The notes beneath the pieces were generated by a model. It had not been told where the DNA came from, searched no databases, and saw nothing but the letters and a program-made list of their open reading frames with translations. Source: Lutimonas vermicola (GTDB lineage Bacteria > Bacteroidota > Bacteroidia > Flavobacteriales > Flavobacteriaceae). From it: 64,000 bases of DNA. The stretch covers positions 186,001-250,000 of the forward strand of contig NZ_JBCDNA010000002.1 of NCBI RefSeq assembly GCF_038433205.1. Reading direction: 5' to 3'. Shown here in pieces: positions 25,654 through 34,759 of the stretch. Position numbers and translations under genes: made by a program. Each line of letters starts with the position of its first letter. The first letter of the stretch is position 1.

Positions 25654-26769
25654 AATCACGACCTCTCCCCTTTCATCTGATGCATCACTACCCAAATAAA
25701 AAGATTGGTCAGCCGAGATGATTCTTTTTTTGACCCCACTAAAATTGGGGTCGCTTATTCTTTCAATTATTTTAGTATAACTCAGGTTCTTACTGTCAAA
25801 AAAAGCCAATTCAGGTTGTAGGAATTCCTTACCGGCAGGTTGTTCATATAAACCATTTGAAAAAGGATACTTGTTTTTTAGCTTCTCAAAAACTTGCTTG
25901 TCGTTTCCAAAATAGATCCATGTATCGAACATAACCGGGTCGCCTTTATCAGGAGAAACCCTGACAGATTTTACTGTAATAATCATGCTCACCAAGACTT
26001 CAATCAAACCATAGAGGGCTTTTCTGTTCGGAAAATGCTTCCTGTAGAATATACTGAGTGCGCCATAAAAATTGCGAAAATAGAAGGTATTTTTAACGGT
26101 AGATTCCCCTTTAAAGTGTAAGACTTTTGTGCTCCCCACATAATAATTTTTGTATCCCGAGCTGCTAATTCTATAACTTAAATCAATATCTTCTCCATAC
26201 ATAAAAAAATCTTCATCAAATCCGCCTACCTCTTTATAAACCTTCTTTTTGATAAACATAAAGGCCCCAGTCAGAATATCGATCTCTGTAATTTCGTTCT
26301 TGCCAATATGATTGGCATAATAATATTTGGAGTAGCCCAGAAGTTTAGCACCCGCGACCTTTAAATCAGGGAAATTCCTTTTGCTTTCGGGAAGATATTT
26401 ACCTGACCCATCAATAAAATGTACTCCGGCAGCTCCGAAATCAGCTTGTTGCTCACTAAAATGTAAGAGCTCCGACAGCGTAGTTTCTGTCAACATGGTA
26501 TCCGGGTTCAAAATAAGTACATAGCTTCCCTTTGCCAATGAAACACCTATGTTGTTGGCTTTGGAGAAACCTATGTTTTCATCATTCTGAACATAATTCA
26601 CCTGAGGGAAATCACGCTGTATCATTTCAGAACTACCGTCTGAAGAATTATTATCAACAACGATAACCTCTACTTCTTCTGCGATGTCAGAACTAAGTAT
26701 GCTTCCAATGCAGTTCCTAAGAAAATACCGGGCATTATAATTGACAATGATAACAGAGATGCTGACCAA
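25648..26769 (-). CDS. Glycosyltransferase family 2, rhamnosyltransferase-like
   Basis: A 373-residue GT-A enzyme. N-terminal ISVIIVNYNARYFLRNCIGS, VIVVDNNSSDGS, and the DxD-like region NPDTMLT (about residue 92-98) lead to DEDFFMYGEDIDLSYR, the catalytic and metal-binding segment of WbbL-type rhamnosyltransferases. The C-terminus includes two hydrophobic helices (about 245-270) and a hydrophilic tail. It transfers a sugar in glycan synthesis at the membrane. The start is TTG (26767-26769); no ATG near this point gives the complete N-terminus. It is convergent with, and overlaps by 6 bases, the ADP-forming synthetase. Confidence 0.88.
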   Translation of the reverse strand: MVSISVIIVNYNARYFLRNCIGSILSSDIAEEVEVIVVDNNSSDGSSEMIQRDFPQVNYVQNDENIGFSKANNIGVSLAKGSYVLILNPDTMLTETTLSELLHFSEQQADFGAAGVHFIDGSGKYLPESKRNFPDLKVAGAKLLGYSKYYYANHIGKNEITEIDILTGAFMFIKKKVYKEVGGFDEDFFMYGEDIDLSYRISSSGYKNYYVGSTKVLHFKGESTVKNTFYFRNFYGALSIFYRKHFPNRKALYGLIEVLVSMIITVKSVRVSPDKGDPVMFDTWIYFGNDKQVFEKLKNKYPFSNGLYEQPAGKEFLQPELAFFDSKNLSYTKIIERISDPNFSGVKKRIISADQSFYLGSDASDERGEVVIL

Positions 26770-26826
26770 AAGCAGTAGTTTTTCGGTAAAAATATGACAA
26801 TTTATTATTTAGTCAAGACATAGCTC

Positions 26827-26834
26827 TATATTTG
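26827..26834 (+). promoter_or_regulatory. Predicted -7 box for the 26854 gene
   Basis: TATATTTG, an exact TAnnTTTG match, with 19 bases before the ATG at 26854. Confidence 0.45.
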
Positions 26835-26853
26835 TGTATATAATCATAAACCT

Positions 26854-27324
26854 ATGAAATCAGCTACTGTAAGGGAACTCAAAACCGAACTTCAGGAAAA
26901 ATCTCCAAAAGAGATATTAGAGCTGTGTTTAAGACTCTCTCGTTTTAAGAAAGAAAACAAAGAACTCCTTACCTATCTGCTTTTTGAATCATCCGACGAG
27001 CAGTCTTATATTGAGAGCGTTAAGGAGGAAATCGACGAAAAATTTGAGCACGTCAATCGCAAAAGCCCCTATTTTGTCAAAAAAAGCATCCGTTCAATTT
27101 TAAACCATACAAAAAAATACATCCGCTATTCTCAAAACAAAGAGACCGAATTAGAGTTGTTAATCTACTTTTGTCAGAAATTGAAAAATTTCAAGCCTTC
27201 CATTCACAGAAATAAAAAAGTAGAAACCCTGTATTACCGTCTTATCGCCGAATGCAAAAAGAAAACCGGTTTATTACACGAAGACCTGCAATATGATTAT
27301 TACAGGGAATTGGAAGATCTTTAA
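26854..27324 (+). CDS. Small conserved cytoplasmic protein, unknown function
   Basis: A 156-residue Lys/Glu-rich, mostly helical protein (MKSATVRELKTELQEKSPKE... ending DYYRELEDL), with no signal peptide or membrane helix. Patterns such as EILELCLRLSRFKKENKELLTYLLFES suggest a helical scaffold. I do not recognise it beyond similarity to small proteins found near recR in flavobacteria, so no function is assigned. It is convergent with recR, leaving only 26 bases between stops. Confidence 0.6.
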   Translation: MKSATVRELKTELQEKSPKEILELCLRLSRFKKENKELLTYLLFESSDEQSYIESVKEEIDEKFEHVNRKSPYFVKKSIRSILNHTKKYIRYSQNKETELELLIYFCQKLKNFKPSIHRNKKVETLYYRLIAECKKKTGLLHEDLQYDYYRELEDL

Positions 27325-27350
27325 TCAGTGCGGATTTTATGTCTTATCGC

Positions 27351-27968
27351 CTATCGTTTGATGCCTTGTTCAAAAGGAACCCTGTTGATGATGCTGCGCC
27401 CGAGGGTTACCTCGTCGGCGTATTCAATTTCATCTCCTACCGAAATTCCCCTGGCGATCGTCGTTAAATTGACTTCATGTTTTTGCAGGCGCCTGTATAT
27501 ATAAAAGTTGGTAGTATCCCCTTCCATGGTCGAGCTCAAAGCTAAAATGATCTCCTTGATACCTCCCCTTTCCACTTTTTGAACAAGATCTTCGATGGTT
27601 AGATTATGCGGACCAATGCCCTCTATAGGTGATATCTTACCTCCAAGCACATGGTAAAACCCTTTGAACTGAGCTGTGTTTTCTATAGCCATCACATCTC
27701 TTATATCTTCCACTACACAAATCAGCTCAGGGTCTCTCCGCTTGTTTGTACAGATCTCACATAATTCCATATCTGAGATATTGTGACAGTTTTTACACAG
27801 CTTAATCTCATCCCTGAAATTTTTAAGGGCCTCTGCTAAATACTGGGTTTGTTCTTTTGGTTGTTTTAACAAGTGTAATACCAGGCGAAGTGCCGTACGT
27901 CGGCCTATCCCGGGTAACTGCGCCATTTCATTCACAGCATTTTCCAATAATTTTGACGAAAAATCCAT
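27351..27968 (-). CDS. recR: Recombination mediator RecR
   Basis: RecR works with RecO/RecF to load RecA on gapped DNA. The 205-residue protein has the N-terminal helix-hairpin-helix (LPGIGRRTALRLVLHLL), the Zn finger CKNCHNISDMELCEIC (four Cys), and the TOPRIM region ICVVEDIRDVMAIEN. All fit the family. A -7 box is present four bases before the ATG at 27966-27968, so the message may be leaderless. It is divergent from the symporter gene. Confidence 0.97.
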   Translation of the reverse strand: MDFSSKLLENAVNEMAQLPGIGRRTALRLVLHLLKQPKEQTQYLAEALKNFRDEIKLCKNCHNISDMELCEICTNKRRDPELICVVEDIRDVMAIENTAQFKGFYHVLGGKISPIEGIGPHNLTIEDLVQKVERGGIKEIILALSSTMEGDTTNFYIYRRLQKHEVNLTTIARGISVGDEIEYADEVTLGRSIINRVPFEQGIKR

Positions 27969-27972
27969 GTTG

Positions 27973-27980
27973 CAAATGTA
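27973..27980 (-). promoter_or_regulatory. Predicted -7 box for recR
   Basis: Minus strand TACATTTG, an exact match, then four bases (CAAC) and the ATG. Confidence 0.5.
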
Positions 27981-28070
27981 ATGTTTTTAAATTTTTGAAA
28001 ACCATCAACAACCTGATATTAATAGGTTTCTTATTCTAATATTTTCAACAGTTCCCAAATCAAAATCTGT

Positions 28071-28078
28071 TACTTTTG
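28071..28078 (+). promoter_or_regulatory. Predicted -7 box for the Na+ symporter gene
   Basis: TACTTTTG, an exact TAnnTTTG match, 17 bases before the ATG at 28096. Confidence 0.5.
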
Positions 28079-28095
28079 CACTTTAATGTTGAACT

Positions 28096-29571
28096 ATGTC
28101 TCCTTTTTTACTACTGACCATCGTACTGGCCTATTTTGCCTTGCTTATCGGCATTACTTACCTCACTTCGAAGGACGATAGCAATAAGGTTTTCTTTAGG
28201 GCCAACAGAAACTCGCCCTGGTACGTGGTGGCATTCGGCATGATTGGCGCCTCTCTTTCAGGGGTCACTTTTATTTCGGTTCCGGGATGGGTCAGCAGCA
28301 CGCAGTTTAGTTATATGCAACTTGTTATCGGATACTTTTTAGGTTATCTGGTCATCGCATTTGTATTGCTCCCCTTGTATTACAGAATGAACCTCACCTC
28401 GATCTATGGGTACCTGCATCAAAGATTCGGGCCTAAAAGTCATAAAACGGGAGCCTTTTTCTTTTTGTTGTCCCGGATGCTGATTGCGTCGTTCAGATTA
28501 TTCCTTGTCGCATCGGTGCTGCAATACTTTATCCTTGATGCCTGGCATATACCCTTTGTGGCTACTGTCATCATATCCGTATTGTTTATTTGGCTCTATA
28601 CTTTTAGAGGAGGCATTAAAACCATAGTTTGGACCGATACCTTACAAACTTTTTTTATGCTGGCCGCTGTGGTTTTTGCCGTACTGATCCTCATGGATCT
28701 CCTGCCTTATGATTTTATGGAATTCATAAACTCAGATGACTTTAAAAAATACAGCAAGACTGTTTTTTCCGAAGATGTCAATGATCGAAAATACTGGTTG
28801 AAAGGGTTGCTTGGAGGTATGTTTATTGCCATAGCCATGACGGGGCTCGATCAGGATAATATGCAAAAAAATCTCACTTGTAAAAACCTGAGGGATGCTC
28901 AAAAAAATGTAATATCACTGGGTTTGGTGCTCATCCCGGTAAATTTGATCTTCTTGTTTCTGGGGGCACTTCTTTTTACTTATGCTCAAGAATATGATGT
29001 AGCTATTCCTGTGGTAGACGGAAAGGTCAAAACTGATTTGCTTTTTCCCGAAATCGCTCTCAACCAGGGCCTTGGAGTCGGGTTTGGCATTGTATTTATC
29101 CTTGGGTTGATCGCTGCGGCCTATTCAAGTGCCGACAGCGCACTTACTTCTCTAACCACTTCGTTCAGTATTGATTTTATGGATATTGATTCAAAAATAA
29201 AAGGAGAAAAAAAGAAAATACGCAAAAGAATCCACCTCGCTTTTTCGGGCTTGCTCGTGCTGATTATTATAGCATTCAAATACCTGTTACATGATAATAT
29301 TATCAGTAGTCTGCTGCAAGTATCGTCTTATACCTATGGGCCATTATTAGGCTTATTTTCCTTTGGCCTGCTTACCAAACACAAGGTTAAGGACAATTGG
29401 GTATGGCTGATTGCTATTGCGTCTGTGGCCTTAAGTTTTGTACTGAATTCATATGCGGCAAGCTGGTTTAATGGTTATACCTTTGGTTATGAAATTTTAA
29501 TCATTAACGGATTCCTGACCTTTACAGGATTATACCTGATCCGTCAAAAAGAGGGTCACAGCAAAATTTAA
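28096..29571 (+). CDS. Sodium:solute symporter (SSS family)
   Basis: A 491-residue membrane protein with about 13 hydrophobic helices. Family marks: early GxxGASLSGVTFISVPGWV (about 50-69, Na+-binding helix 1 region), FRLFLVASVLQYFIL, and LGLIAAAYSSADSALTSLTTSF (about 346-368). It should couple Na+ to uptake of an organic solute; substrate unknown. Order recR / symporter / pdxH / sixA is familiar in flavobacteria and suggests orthologous context. Confidence 0.88.
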   Translation: MSPFLLLTIVLAYFALLIGITYLTSKDDSNKVFFRANRNSPWYVVAFGMIGASLSGVTFISVPGWVSSTQFSYMQLVIGYFLGYLVIAFVLLPLYYRMNLTSIYGYLHQRFGPKSHKTGAFFFLLSRMLIASFRLFLVASVLQYFILDAWHIPFVATVIISVLFIWLYTFRGGIKTIVWTDTLQTFFMLAAVVFAVLILMDLLPYDFMEFINSDDFKKYSKTVFSEDVNDRKYWLKGLLGGMFIAIAMTGLDQDNMQKNLTCKNLRDAQKNVISLGLVLIPVNLIFLFLGALLFTYAQEYDVAIPVVDGKVKTDLLFPEIALNQGLGVGFGIVFILGLIAAAYSSADSALTSLTTSFSIDFMDIDSKIKGEKKKIRKRIHLAFSGLLVLIIIAFKYLLHDNIISSLLQVSSYTYGPLLGLFSFGLLTKHKVKDNWVWLIAIASVALSFVLNSYAASWFNGYTFGYEILIINGFLTFTGLYLIRQKEGHSKI

Positions 29572-29573
29572 TG

Positions 29574-29581
29574 TATTTTTG
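29574..29581 (+). promoter_or_regulatory. Predicted -7 box for pdxH
   Basis: TATTTTTG, an exact match, beginning immediately after the preceding stop codon and with four bases (AAAC) before the ATG at 29586. Confidence 0.45.
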
Positions 29582-29585
29582 AAAC

Positions 29586-30233
29586 ATGGAAAAAGACCTT
29601 AGCCATTACAGAAAAAATTATGAGCGAAATCCTTTGATAAAGGAGGAGTTACCCGAAAACCCAATGGAGCTATTCCAAAAATGGTTTCTTGAAGCTGATG
29701 ACTTTGACGGCTTGGAAGAGGCAAATGCAATGAGTGTTTCAACAATTGGTTTAGATGGTTATCCAAAAACCCGTATTGTTTTGTTGAAAAAATTCACCTG
29801 GGAAGGCTTTATTTTTTATACAAATTACAAGAGTGAAAAGGGAAGAGCGATAGAAGCAAATCCAAATGTATGCCTCAATTTTTTCTGGCACGGACCTGAA
29901 CGGCAAATTATAATCAAAGGGGTTGCCGAAAAATTAGCACCCAATTTGTCGGATGGATATTTTGAATCAAGACCAGATGGAAGCAAGCTTGGTGCCTGGG
30001 CCTCAGATCAGAGTGAGGAGATTGATTCAAGGGATGCCCTTGATTTAAAGCTAAAGCAATTAGAAGAAGCATATGCCAACAAAGAAATTCCCAGACCCGA
30101 ACACTGGGGAGGGATCATCGTCAAACCCGTATCCATGGAATTTTGGCAGGGCAGGCCTAACAGGATGCACGACAGGATTCTATTTGCCTTGCAGGAAGAT
30201 TACGAATGGAAGGTAACCCGGCTTCAGCCCTAA
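29586..30233 (+). CDS. pdxH: Pyridoxamine/pyridoxine 5'-phosphate oxidase
   Basis: FMN-dependent oxidation of PNP/PMP to pyridoxal 5'-phosphate. The 215-residue protein matches family length. FMN- and substrate-binding segments are RIVLLKKFTWEGFIFYTNYKSEKG, ANPNVCLNFFWHGPERQIIIKG, and the C-terminal PdxH signature MEFWQGRPNRMHDR with ending WKVTRLQP (Arg and terminal Pro are conserved). Short leader, see the adjacent promoter. Confidence 0.96.
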   Translation: MEKDLSHYRKNYERNPLIKEELPENPMELFQKWFLEADDFDGLEEANAMSVSTIGLDGYPKTRIVLLKKFTWEGFIFYTNYKSEKGRAIEANPNVCLNFFWHGPERQIIIKGVAEKLAPNLSDGYFESRPDGSKLGAWASDQSEEIDSRDALDLKLKQLEEAYANKEIPRPEHWGGIIVKPVSMEFWQGRPNRMHDRILFALQEDYEWKVTRLQP

Positions 30234-30324
30234 ACCTGTGGTTTAATTTGAAAGAAGTTTTAAAAAAAATAAGTATTGAAAAATTTCGCTTCTTAATTTG
30301 TTTATATTTGAGAACAGCTAAGTT

Positions 30325-30332
30325 TATTTTTG
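30325..30332 (+). promoter_or_regulatory. Predicted -7 box for the SixA-like gene
   Basis: TATTTTTG, an exact match, with 12 bases before the ATG at 30345. A second match, TATATTTG, lies at 30303-30310. The TTG at 30330 that extends the reading frame is part of the box, so the real start is the ATG. Confidence 0.45.
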
Positions 30333-30344
30333 CGAATTGATAAG

Positions 30345-30833
30345 ATGAAAACACTGTTTATTGTGCGTCATGCCAAATCGTCCTGGGAATACGAAGGTAT
30401 TAAGGACATAGATCGCCCCCTGAAGAAAAGAGGTATCGAAGATGCCTATTTGATTTCCAAAGTATTACAGAAAAAAATTGAAACCCCATCGGTCTTTGTA
30501 TCAAGTTGCGCAAACCGGGCGCTTCATACAGCCATGATCTTCAGCTATTCTTTTAATTACCCTTTGGCCAACTTAAAGATCAGCAAATCACTTTACAGTT
30601 TTAGTGATGGTTATTTGATCAAAACCGTAAAGGCGCTGGATAACGGCTTTGACTCCGCTATTATATTCAGTCATGACCACGGTATTAGTGATTTTGTCAA
30701 TAAATTTGGCAACATTGCGATTCACCATGTACCCACCTGTGGGGTAGTAGCCATTGAATTCAATACAAAACACTGGAAAAACATAAAAGACGGCAAAACC
30801 CTGTTTACAGAATTTCCAAAATACTATAAATAA
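30345..30833 (+). CDS. SixA-type histidine phosphatase
   Basis: A 162-residue protein with the phosphohistidine motif VRHAKSSW (Arg8, His9) and conserved ANRALHTAMIF and SHDHGISDFV segments of the histidine phosphatase superfamily. The E. coli member SixA dephosphorylates HPt phosphohistidines; here the target is unknown. The ATG start is set by the promoter box that overlaps the upstream TTG. It follows pdxH in the common flavobacterial order. Confidence 0.88.
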   Translation: MKTLFIVRHAKSSWEYEGIKDIDRPLKKRGIEDAYLISKVLQKKIETPSVFVSSCANRALHTAMIFSYSFNYPLANLKISKSLYSFSDGYLIKTVKALDNGFDSAIIFSHDHGISDFVNKFGNIAIHHVPTCGVVAIEFNTKHWKNIKDGKTLFTEFPKYYK

Positions 30834-30933
30834 ACAAGTGAATGCACTGCGGTTATGAAGTTCACTTTGAAGACGAACGTGCTAAAAAGATGCTCCTGCC
30901 GGAGCTTGAGAAAAGTAATTCAAAATTTCATCA

Positions 30934-32571
30934 CTATCCTTCGTTGAATGTAAAAGGTGCCTTAAGAGCCTTTAAAACAGCATCATCTCTTTTATACACA
31001 TCTTTCATAAACATTAAGTTGTTGTCCTGATCAACAGCTGCCGTAAGATAAATCAAGTAAATATTTATGGGTTTGGGCAAGTAGATTTTTGTTGTTTCTC
31101 CTGATTCTAAAATTTCATTGATCTTCTCCATATTCCAAACTTCCGGATCGTTCATCAGGCTCATTAAAAGGCCCCATTTATCTTCGGTCCTGATGCAGCC
31201 ATGGCTAAAAGCCCTGTCCTGCTGATTATACAAGCCACGTGAAGGAGTATCGTGAAGGTATACGGCATATTTATTAGGAAAAATAAATTTGACCTCCCCT
31301 AGTGCATTCCAGGGACCTGCCTTTTGCCGTATGATAAAAGGAAAATTTCCAGATGAATACTGGTTCCAGTCAATAGAGGAAGGATTGAGTAATTTTCCTT
31401 TGTTATCCATAACCTCCATGTGCTTCTCCTCCAAATACCCGGGATCTTTCTTTAAGTTGGGTAAAGTTTCGTGTGTTGCAATGGAATAAGGCAGGATCCA
31501 GGTAGGATTTATCACGATATATTCCATAACTCCCTTAAAAATTGGAGACTCCTTGTGGTATTTCCCAACAATCGCCCTTGAATTAAACACTTCTTTCCGA
31601 TTGGTGAATCTCTTTACATGAAACCCTGCTATATTGACCAACAAAAAATCCTCATCAGGTTGATGAAATATCCATCGTGTTCTTTCAAGATTGAGCAGTA
31701 ACATATCAATGCGGTCCTCAACCGGGACCTGCATTTGTTCAACGGTGCCTTTTCCAATAACGCCATCCTGTGTTAATTTGTGCCTCCACTGAAATTTTTT
31801 AACACCTTGTTCAAGATCTTTATCGAATATGTTCTTATTTTCCACCAGGCTTTCTTTAAGGTCTCCTACTGCTATGAGATATTTTCTGATTTCAGCAACT
31901 CTGCCCGCTGTATCTCCTGGCTTTAATACCTCTCCATCACTCACCCATGGCCACCCGCCTTGTGCCGATTCTTTCCTCAATCGTTTCAAATGAAATTTCA
32001 TGAGATCATACATATAGTGATGGGGTTTAAAATCTTCAAATACCTGTTTAATATTTTGATTGTGCAAAGTGATCGTCAAAAGACTGTCAGGATTAGACGG
32101 GCCTGCGTTTCTTTCGACATCCCAATTTTTTCTTATTTCAGATTGCTCCAGCTTGCCCTCCAAAAGATGAGACGCATAAAGGATCAGGGCATCGGTCATC
32201 AAAAGGTCAAGGTCTGCCGTTTCTGTCTTACTCAGTTTTGCTTTGTCTGATTTAGCCATTAATTTTCTGATCCTGTCAAGATGATAATCTTCAGGACTAA
32301 GCCCTTCATCATAAGATGATTCGAGGCTTTCGATCAGGTCCCTTCTGTTTTTATGACTCGTCCAGGCCAATTCAAATTCCCTGTTGGTATAGAACTTAGG
32401 CAATTCAACTTGAGAAAATAATTCGATACCTTCCACAATAACGGTCCCTTGCGTTTCCTTCGCAAGAATCTTGTCCTCCAGTATTTCTTCAACAGAAAGA
32501 TCCTGTGCATGAAGAAGAACAACCGGCAAAAAAAATATAAGGAGTAATAAAACTTGTTTGAATGTACTCAT
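30934..32571 (-). CDS. L,D-transpeptidase (YcbB/LdtD-like) with peptidoglycan-binding domain
   Basis: A 545-residue exported enzyme that makes 3-3 peptidoglycan cross-links. Signal peptide MSTFKQVLLLLIFFLPVVLLHAQ. A helical N-terminal region (about 30-230) is followed by a peptidoglycan-binding domain (GDTAGRVAEIRKYLIAVGDL... to IGKGTVEQM) and a YkuD catalytic domain with SHGCIRTED (His457, Cys459), the nucleophile motif. Start ATG is at 32569-32571, with a -7 box 23 bases upstream. It is probably a monocistronic gene. Confidence 0.93.
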   Translation of the reverse strand: MSTFKQVLLLLIFFLPVVLLHAQDLSVEEILEDKILAKETQGTVIVEGIELFSQVELPKFYTNREFELAWTSHKNRRDLIESLESSYDEGLSPEDYHLDRIRKLMAKSDKAKLSKTETADLDLLMTDALILYASHLLEGKLEQSEIRKNWDVERNAGPSNPDSLLTITLHNQNIKQVFEDFKPHHYMYDLMKFHLKRLRKESAQGGWPWVSDGEVLKPGDTAGRVAEIRKYLIAVGDLKESLVENKNIFDKDLEQGVKKFQWRHKLTQDGVIGKGTVEQMQVPVEDRIDMLLLNLERTRWIFHQPDEDFLLVNIAGFHVKRFTNRKEVFNSRAIVGKYHKESPIFKGVMEYIVINPTWILPYSIATHETLPNLKKDPGYLEEKHMEVMDNKGKLLNPSSIDWNQYSSGNFPFIIRQKAGPWNALGEVKFIFPNKYAVYLHDTPSRGLYNQQDRAFSHGCIRTEDKWGLLMSLMNDPEVWNMEKINEILESGETTKIYLPKPINIYLIYLTAAVDQDNNLMFMKDVYKRDDAVLKALKAPFTFNEG

Positions 32572-32594
32572 GATATATCAGCTTGTTTAGCTAA

Positions 32595-32602
32595 CAAAAA
32601 TA
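32595..32602 (-). promoter_or_regulatory. Predicted -7 box for the L,D-transpeptidase gene
   Basis: Minus strand TATTTTTG, an exact match, with 23 bases before the ATG at 32569-32571. Confidence 0.45.
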
Positions 32603-32746
32603 TCCAATTATTCTCATAAAAAAGCTGCAGTAATTAAAAACAATATTTTATCAGTACACTGACCGTCTTATGCAAGCCGGTTAACGGCTTTTCGGAGCAA
32701 TTAAAAAATATCTATATTAGTCGATCATTCTTTAAAACATCTGTAT

Positions 32747-33001
32747 ATGCCTCACGGTGATCATAAAAAATATTGGAAAACAAATCTCAAATATTTAGGG
32801 GTTCTCTTGTCAATATGGTTTCTTGTCTCTTATGTCATGGGAATTATTCTTGTGGATGAATTAAATGCCATACGGCTTGGGGGCTTCAAACTTGGCTTCT
32901 GGTTTGCCCAGCAAGGATCGATTTATTTCTTTGTACTCATCATCCTGGTCTATATAAGACTTATGAATAAACTCGATAAAAAATACGGGCTAAACGATTA
33001 A
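32747..33001 (+). CDS. DUF4212 small subunit of a sodium/solute symporter
   Basis: An 84-residue membrane protein with two helices (LGVLLSIWFLVSYVMGIILV and IYFFVLIILVYIRLM). DUF4212 proteins precede VC_2705-type sodium:solute symporters and are thought to be their small subunit. The symporter gene begins three bases after this stop codon. A near -7 box (TATATTAG) lies upstream. Confidence 0.88.
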   Translation: MPHGDHKKYWKTNLKYLGVLLSIWFLVSYVMGIILVDELNAIRLGGFKLGFWFAQQGSIYFFVLIILVYIRLMNKLDKKYGLND

Positions 33002-33004
33002 ATT

Positions 33005-34693
33005 ATGACATTACAAATCTGGACCTGGCTATTGATCGCCATCACATTTTCACTTTATATAGGAATTGCAATCTGGTCAAGGGCCTCTTCCACCAAAGAA
33101 TTCTATGTAGCAGGAGGCGGGGTTTCTCCTCTTGCCAATGGAATGGCCACCGCCGCTGACTGGATGTCGGCTGCCTCGTTTATTTCAATGGCAGGGCTGA
33201 TCTCATTCAGTGGTTACGACGGTTCGGTATATCTTATGGGATGGACGGGCGGCTATGTTTTGTTAGCCCTTTTACTGGCGCCTTATTTACGGAAATTCGG
33301 AAAATTCACCGTTCCTGATTTTATAGGGGATCGGTATTATTCGAATGTTGCCAGGTCGGTGGCTGTATTTTGTGCCTTAATTGTCTCCTTTACCTATGTC
33401 GCAGGACAGATGAGAGGGGTGGGATTGGTATTTTCCAGATTTTTGGAAGTAGACATTACTTCAGGGGTGTTGATTGGGATGATCATCGTTTTGTTTTATG
33501 CTGTATTAGGCGGTATGAAAGGCATTACCTACACACAAGTAGCCCAATACTGTGTCCTTATTTTTGCATTCATGGTGCCGGCCATATTTATTTCAATCCA
33601 GATGACCGGAATTCCAATTCCACAATTAGGCTTTGGAAGCACAGGCACAGACGGAATATATTTGCTCGATAAATTGGACGGACTTCATCGGGACCTTGGA
33701 TTTCACGAATATACCTCGGGCGCTAAAAGCAAACTTGACGTGTTTTTTATTACGGCAGCGCTCATGGTCGGAACAGCAGGACTCCCTCATGTGATCGTTC
33801 GGTTTTTTACTGTTAAAAAAGTAAGTGATGCGCGTAAATCTGCGGGCTGGGCCCTGATGTTTATTGCCATTTTATATACCACTGCACCGGCAATTGCTGT
33901 ATTTGCAAGAACGAACCTTATCGAAACGGTATCAAATACACCTTATCACGAATTGCCGGCATGGGTTGGGAACTGGGAAAAAACAGGCTTGATGAAATTT
34001 AATGACAAAAACAAGGATGGATTGGTCCAGTATCTGGCTGATCCAAAGCTAAATGAACTAACCGTTGATAGGGATATTATGGTACTGGCCAATCCTGAAA
34101 TTGCTGATTTACCCAATTGGGTGATTGCACTGGTTGCAGCCGGAGGCCTGGCAGCTGCCCTTTCTACCGCTGCCGGGTTGTTGTTGGTTATTTCGGCATC
34201 CGTTTCTCATGACCTGATCAAAAAAATGATGAATCCAGATATATCTGAAAAGGGAGAATTGGTGGCGGCAAGGATTTCGGCCGTTGTAGCCGTTTGCATT
34301 GCCGGTTATTTTGGTATAAACCCACCCGATTTTGTAGCTGCGACGGTGGCTTTGGCCTTTGGCCTTGCTGCAGCTTCATTTTTTCCTGCCATAATATTAG
34401 GAATATTCGTCAAACGCATGAACAAGGAAGGTGCCATAGCGGGTATGGTTGTTGGTATGGCGAGTATGATCTATTACATGGTGAAATTCAAATTCGACTG
34501 GTTTGGCGGAGGAACACAAGAAGATTGGTTTTTGGGAATATCTCCTGAAGGATTTGGAACGGTCGCCATGATCATCAATTTTGTGGTATCACTCAGCATC
34601 GCATTTATGACTCCAAAACCTCCCTTGGAAATTCAGGAATTGGTGGAAAATATAAGAATCCCTTCCGGAACGGGAAAAGCTCATGATCATTGA
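33005..34693 (+). CDS. Cation/acetate-type sodium:solute symporter (VC_2705 family)
   Basis: A 562-residue SSS-family protein with about 13 to 14 helices. AAGGGVSPLANGMATAADWMSAASFISMAGL-like N-terminal Na+ and solute region, SFTYVAGQMRGVGLVFSRFLEV, and GGLAAALSTAAGLLLVISASVSHDL are characteristic. It imports monocarboxylates such as acetate or a related acid; the downstream acs gene supports acetate. An insert between helices holds DKNKDGLVQYL (Asp334 first), resembling an EF-hand calcium loop, although the family is known for variable inserts here. Confidence 0.88.
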   Translation: MTLQIWTWLLIAITFSLYIGIAIWSRASSTKEFYVAGGGVSPLANGMATAADWMSAASFISMAGLISFSGYDGSVYLMGWTGGYVLLALLLAPYLRKFGKFTVPDFIGDRYYSNVARSVAVFCALIVSFTYVAGQMRGVGLVFSRFLEVDITSGVLIGMIIVLFYAVLGGMKGITYTQVAQYCVLIFAFMVPAIFISIQMTGIPIPQLGFGSTGTDGIYLLDKLDGLHRDLGFHEYTSGAKSKLDVFFITAALMVGTAGLPHVIVRFFTVKKVSDARKSAGWALMFIAILYTTAPAIAVFARTNLIETVSNTPYHELPAWVGNWEKTGLMKFNDKNKDGLVQYLADPKLNELTVDRDIMVLANPEIADLPNWVIALVAAGGLAAALSTAAGLLLVISASVSHDLIKKMMNPDISEKGELVAARISAVVAVCIAGYFGINPPDFVAATVALAFGLAAASFFPAIILGIFVKRMNKEGAIAGMVVGMASMIYYMVKFKFDWFGGGTQEDWFLGISPEGFGTVAMIINFVVSLSIAFMTPKPPLEIQELVENIRIPSGTGKAHDH

Positions 34694-34759
34694 TGCGTTA
34701 ATTTAGTCGTTCGTCGAATTTTTTTCTAATTAATTATCATTAATTTTATATTCGTCATG

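Noticed and set aside
30892..30905. GCTCC-TGCC-GGAGC hairpin
   Set aside because: Short, with no T-run and no clear relation to a gene end.
30842..31030. A 62-codon plus-strand ORF after the SixA-like gene
   Set aside because: Its 3' half is antisense to the end of the L,D-transpeptidase gene and the sequence has no recognisable motif; probably spurious.
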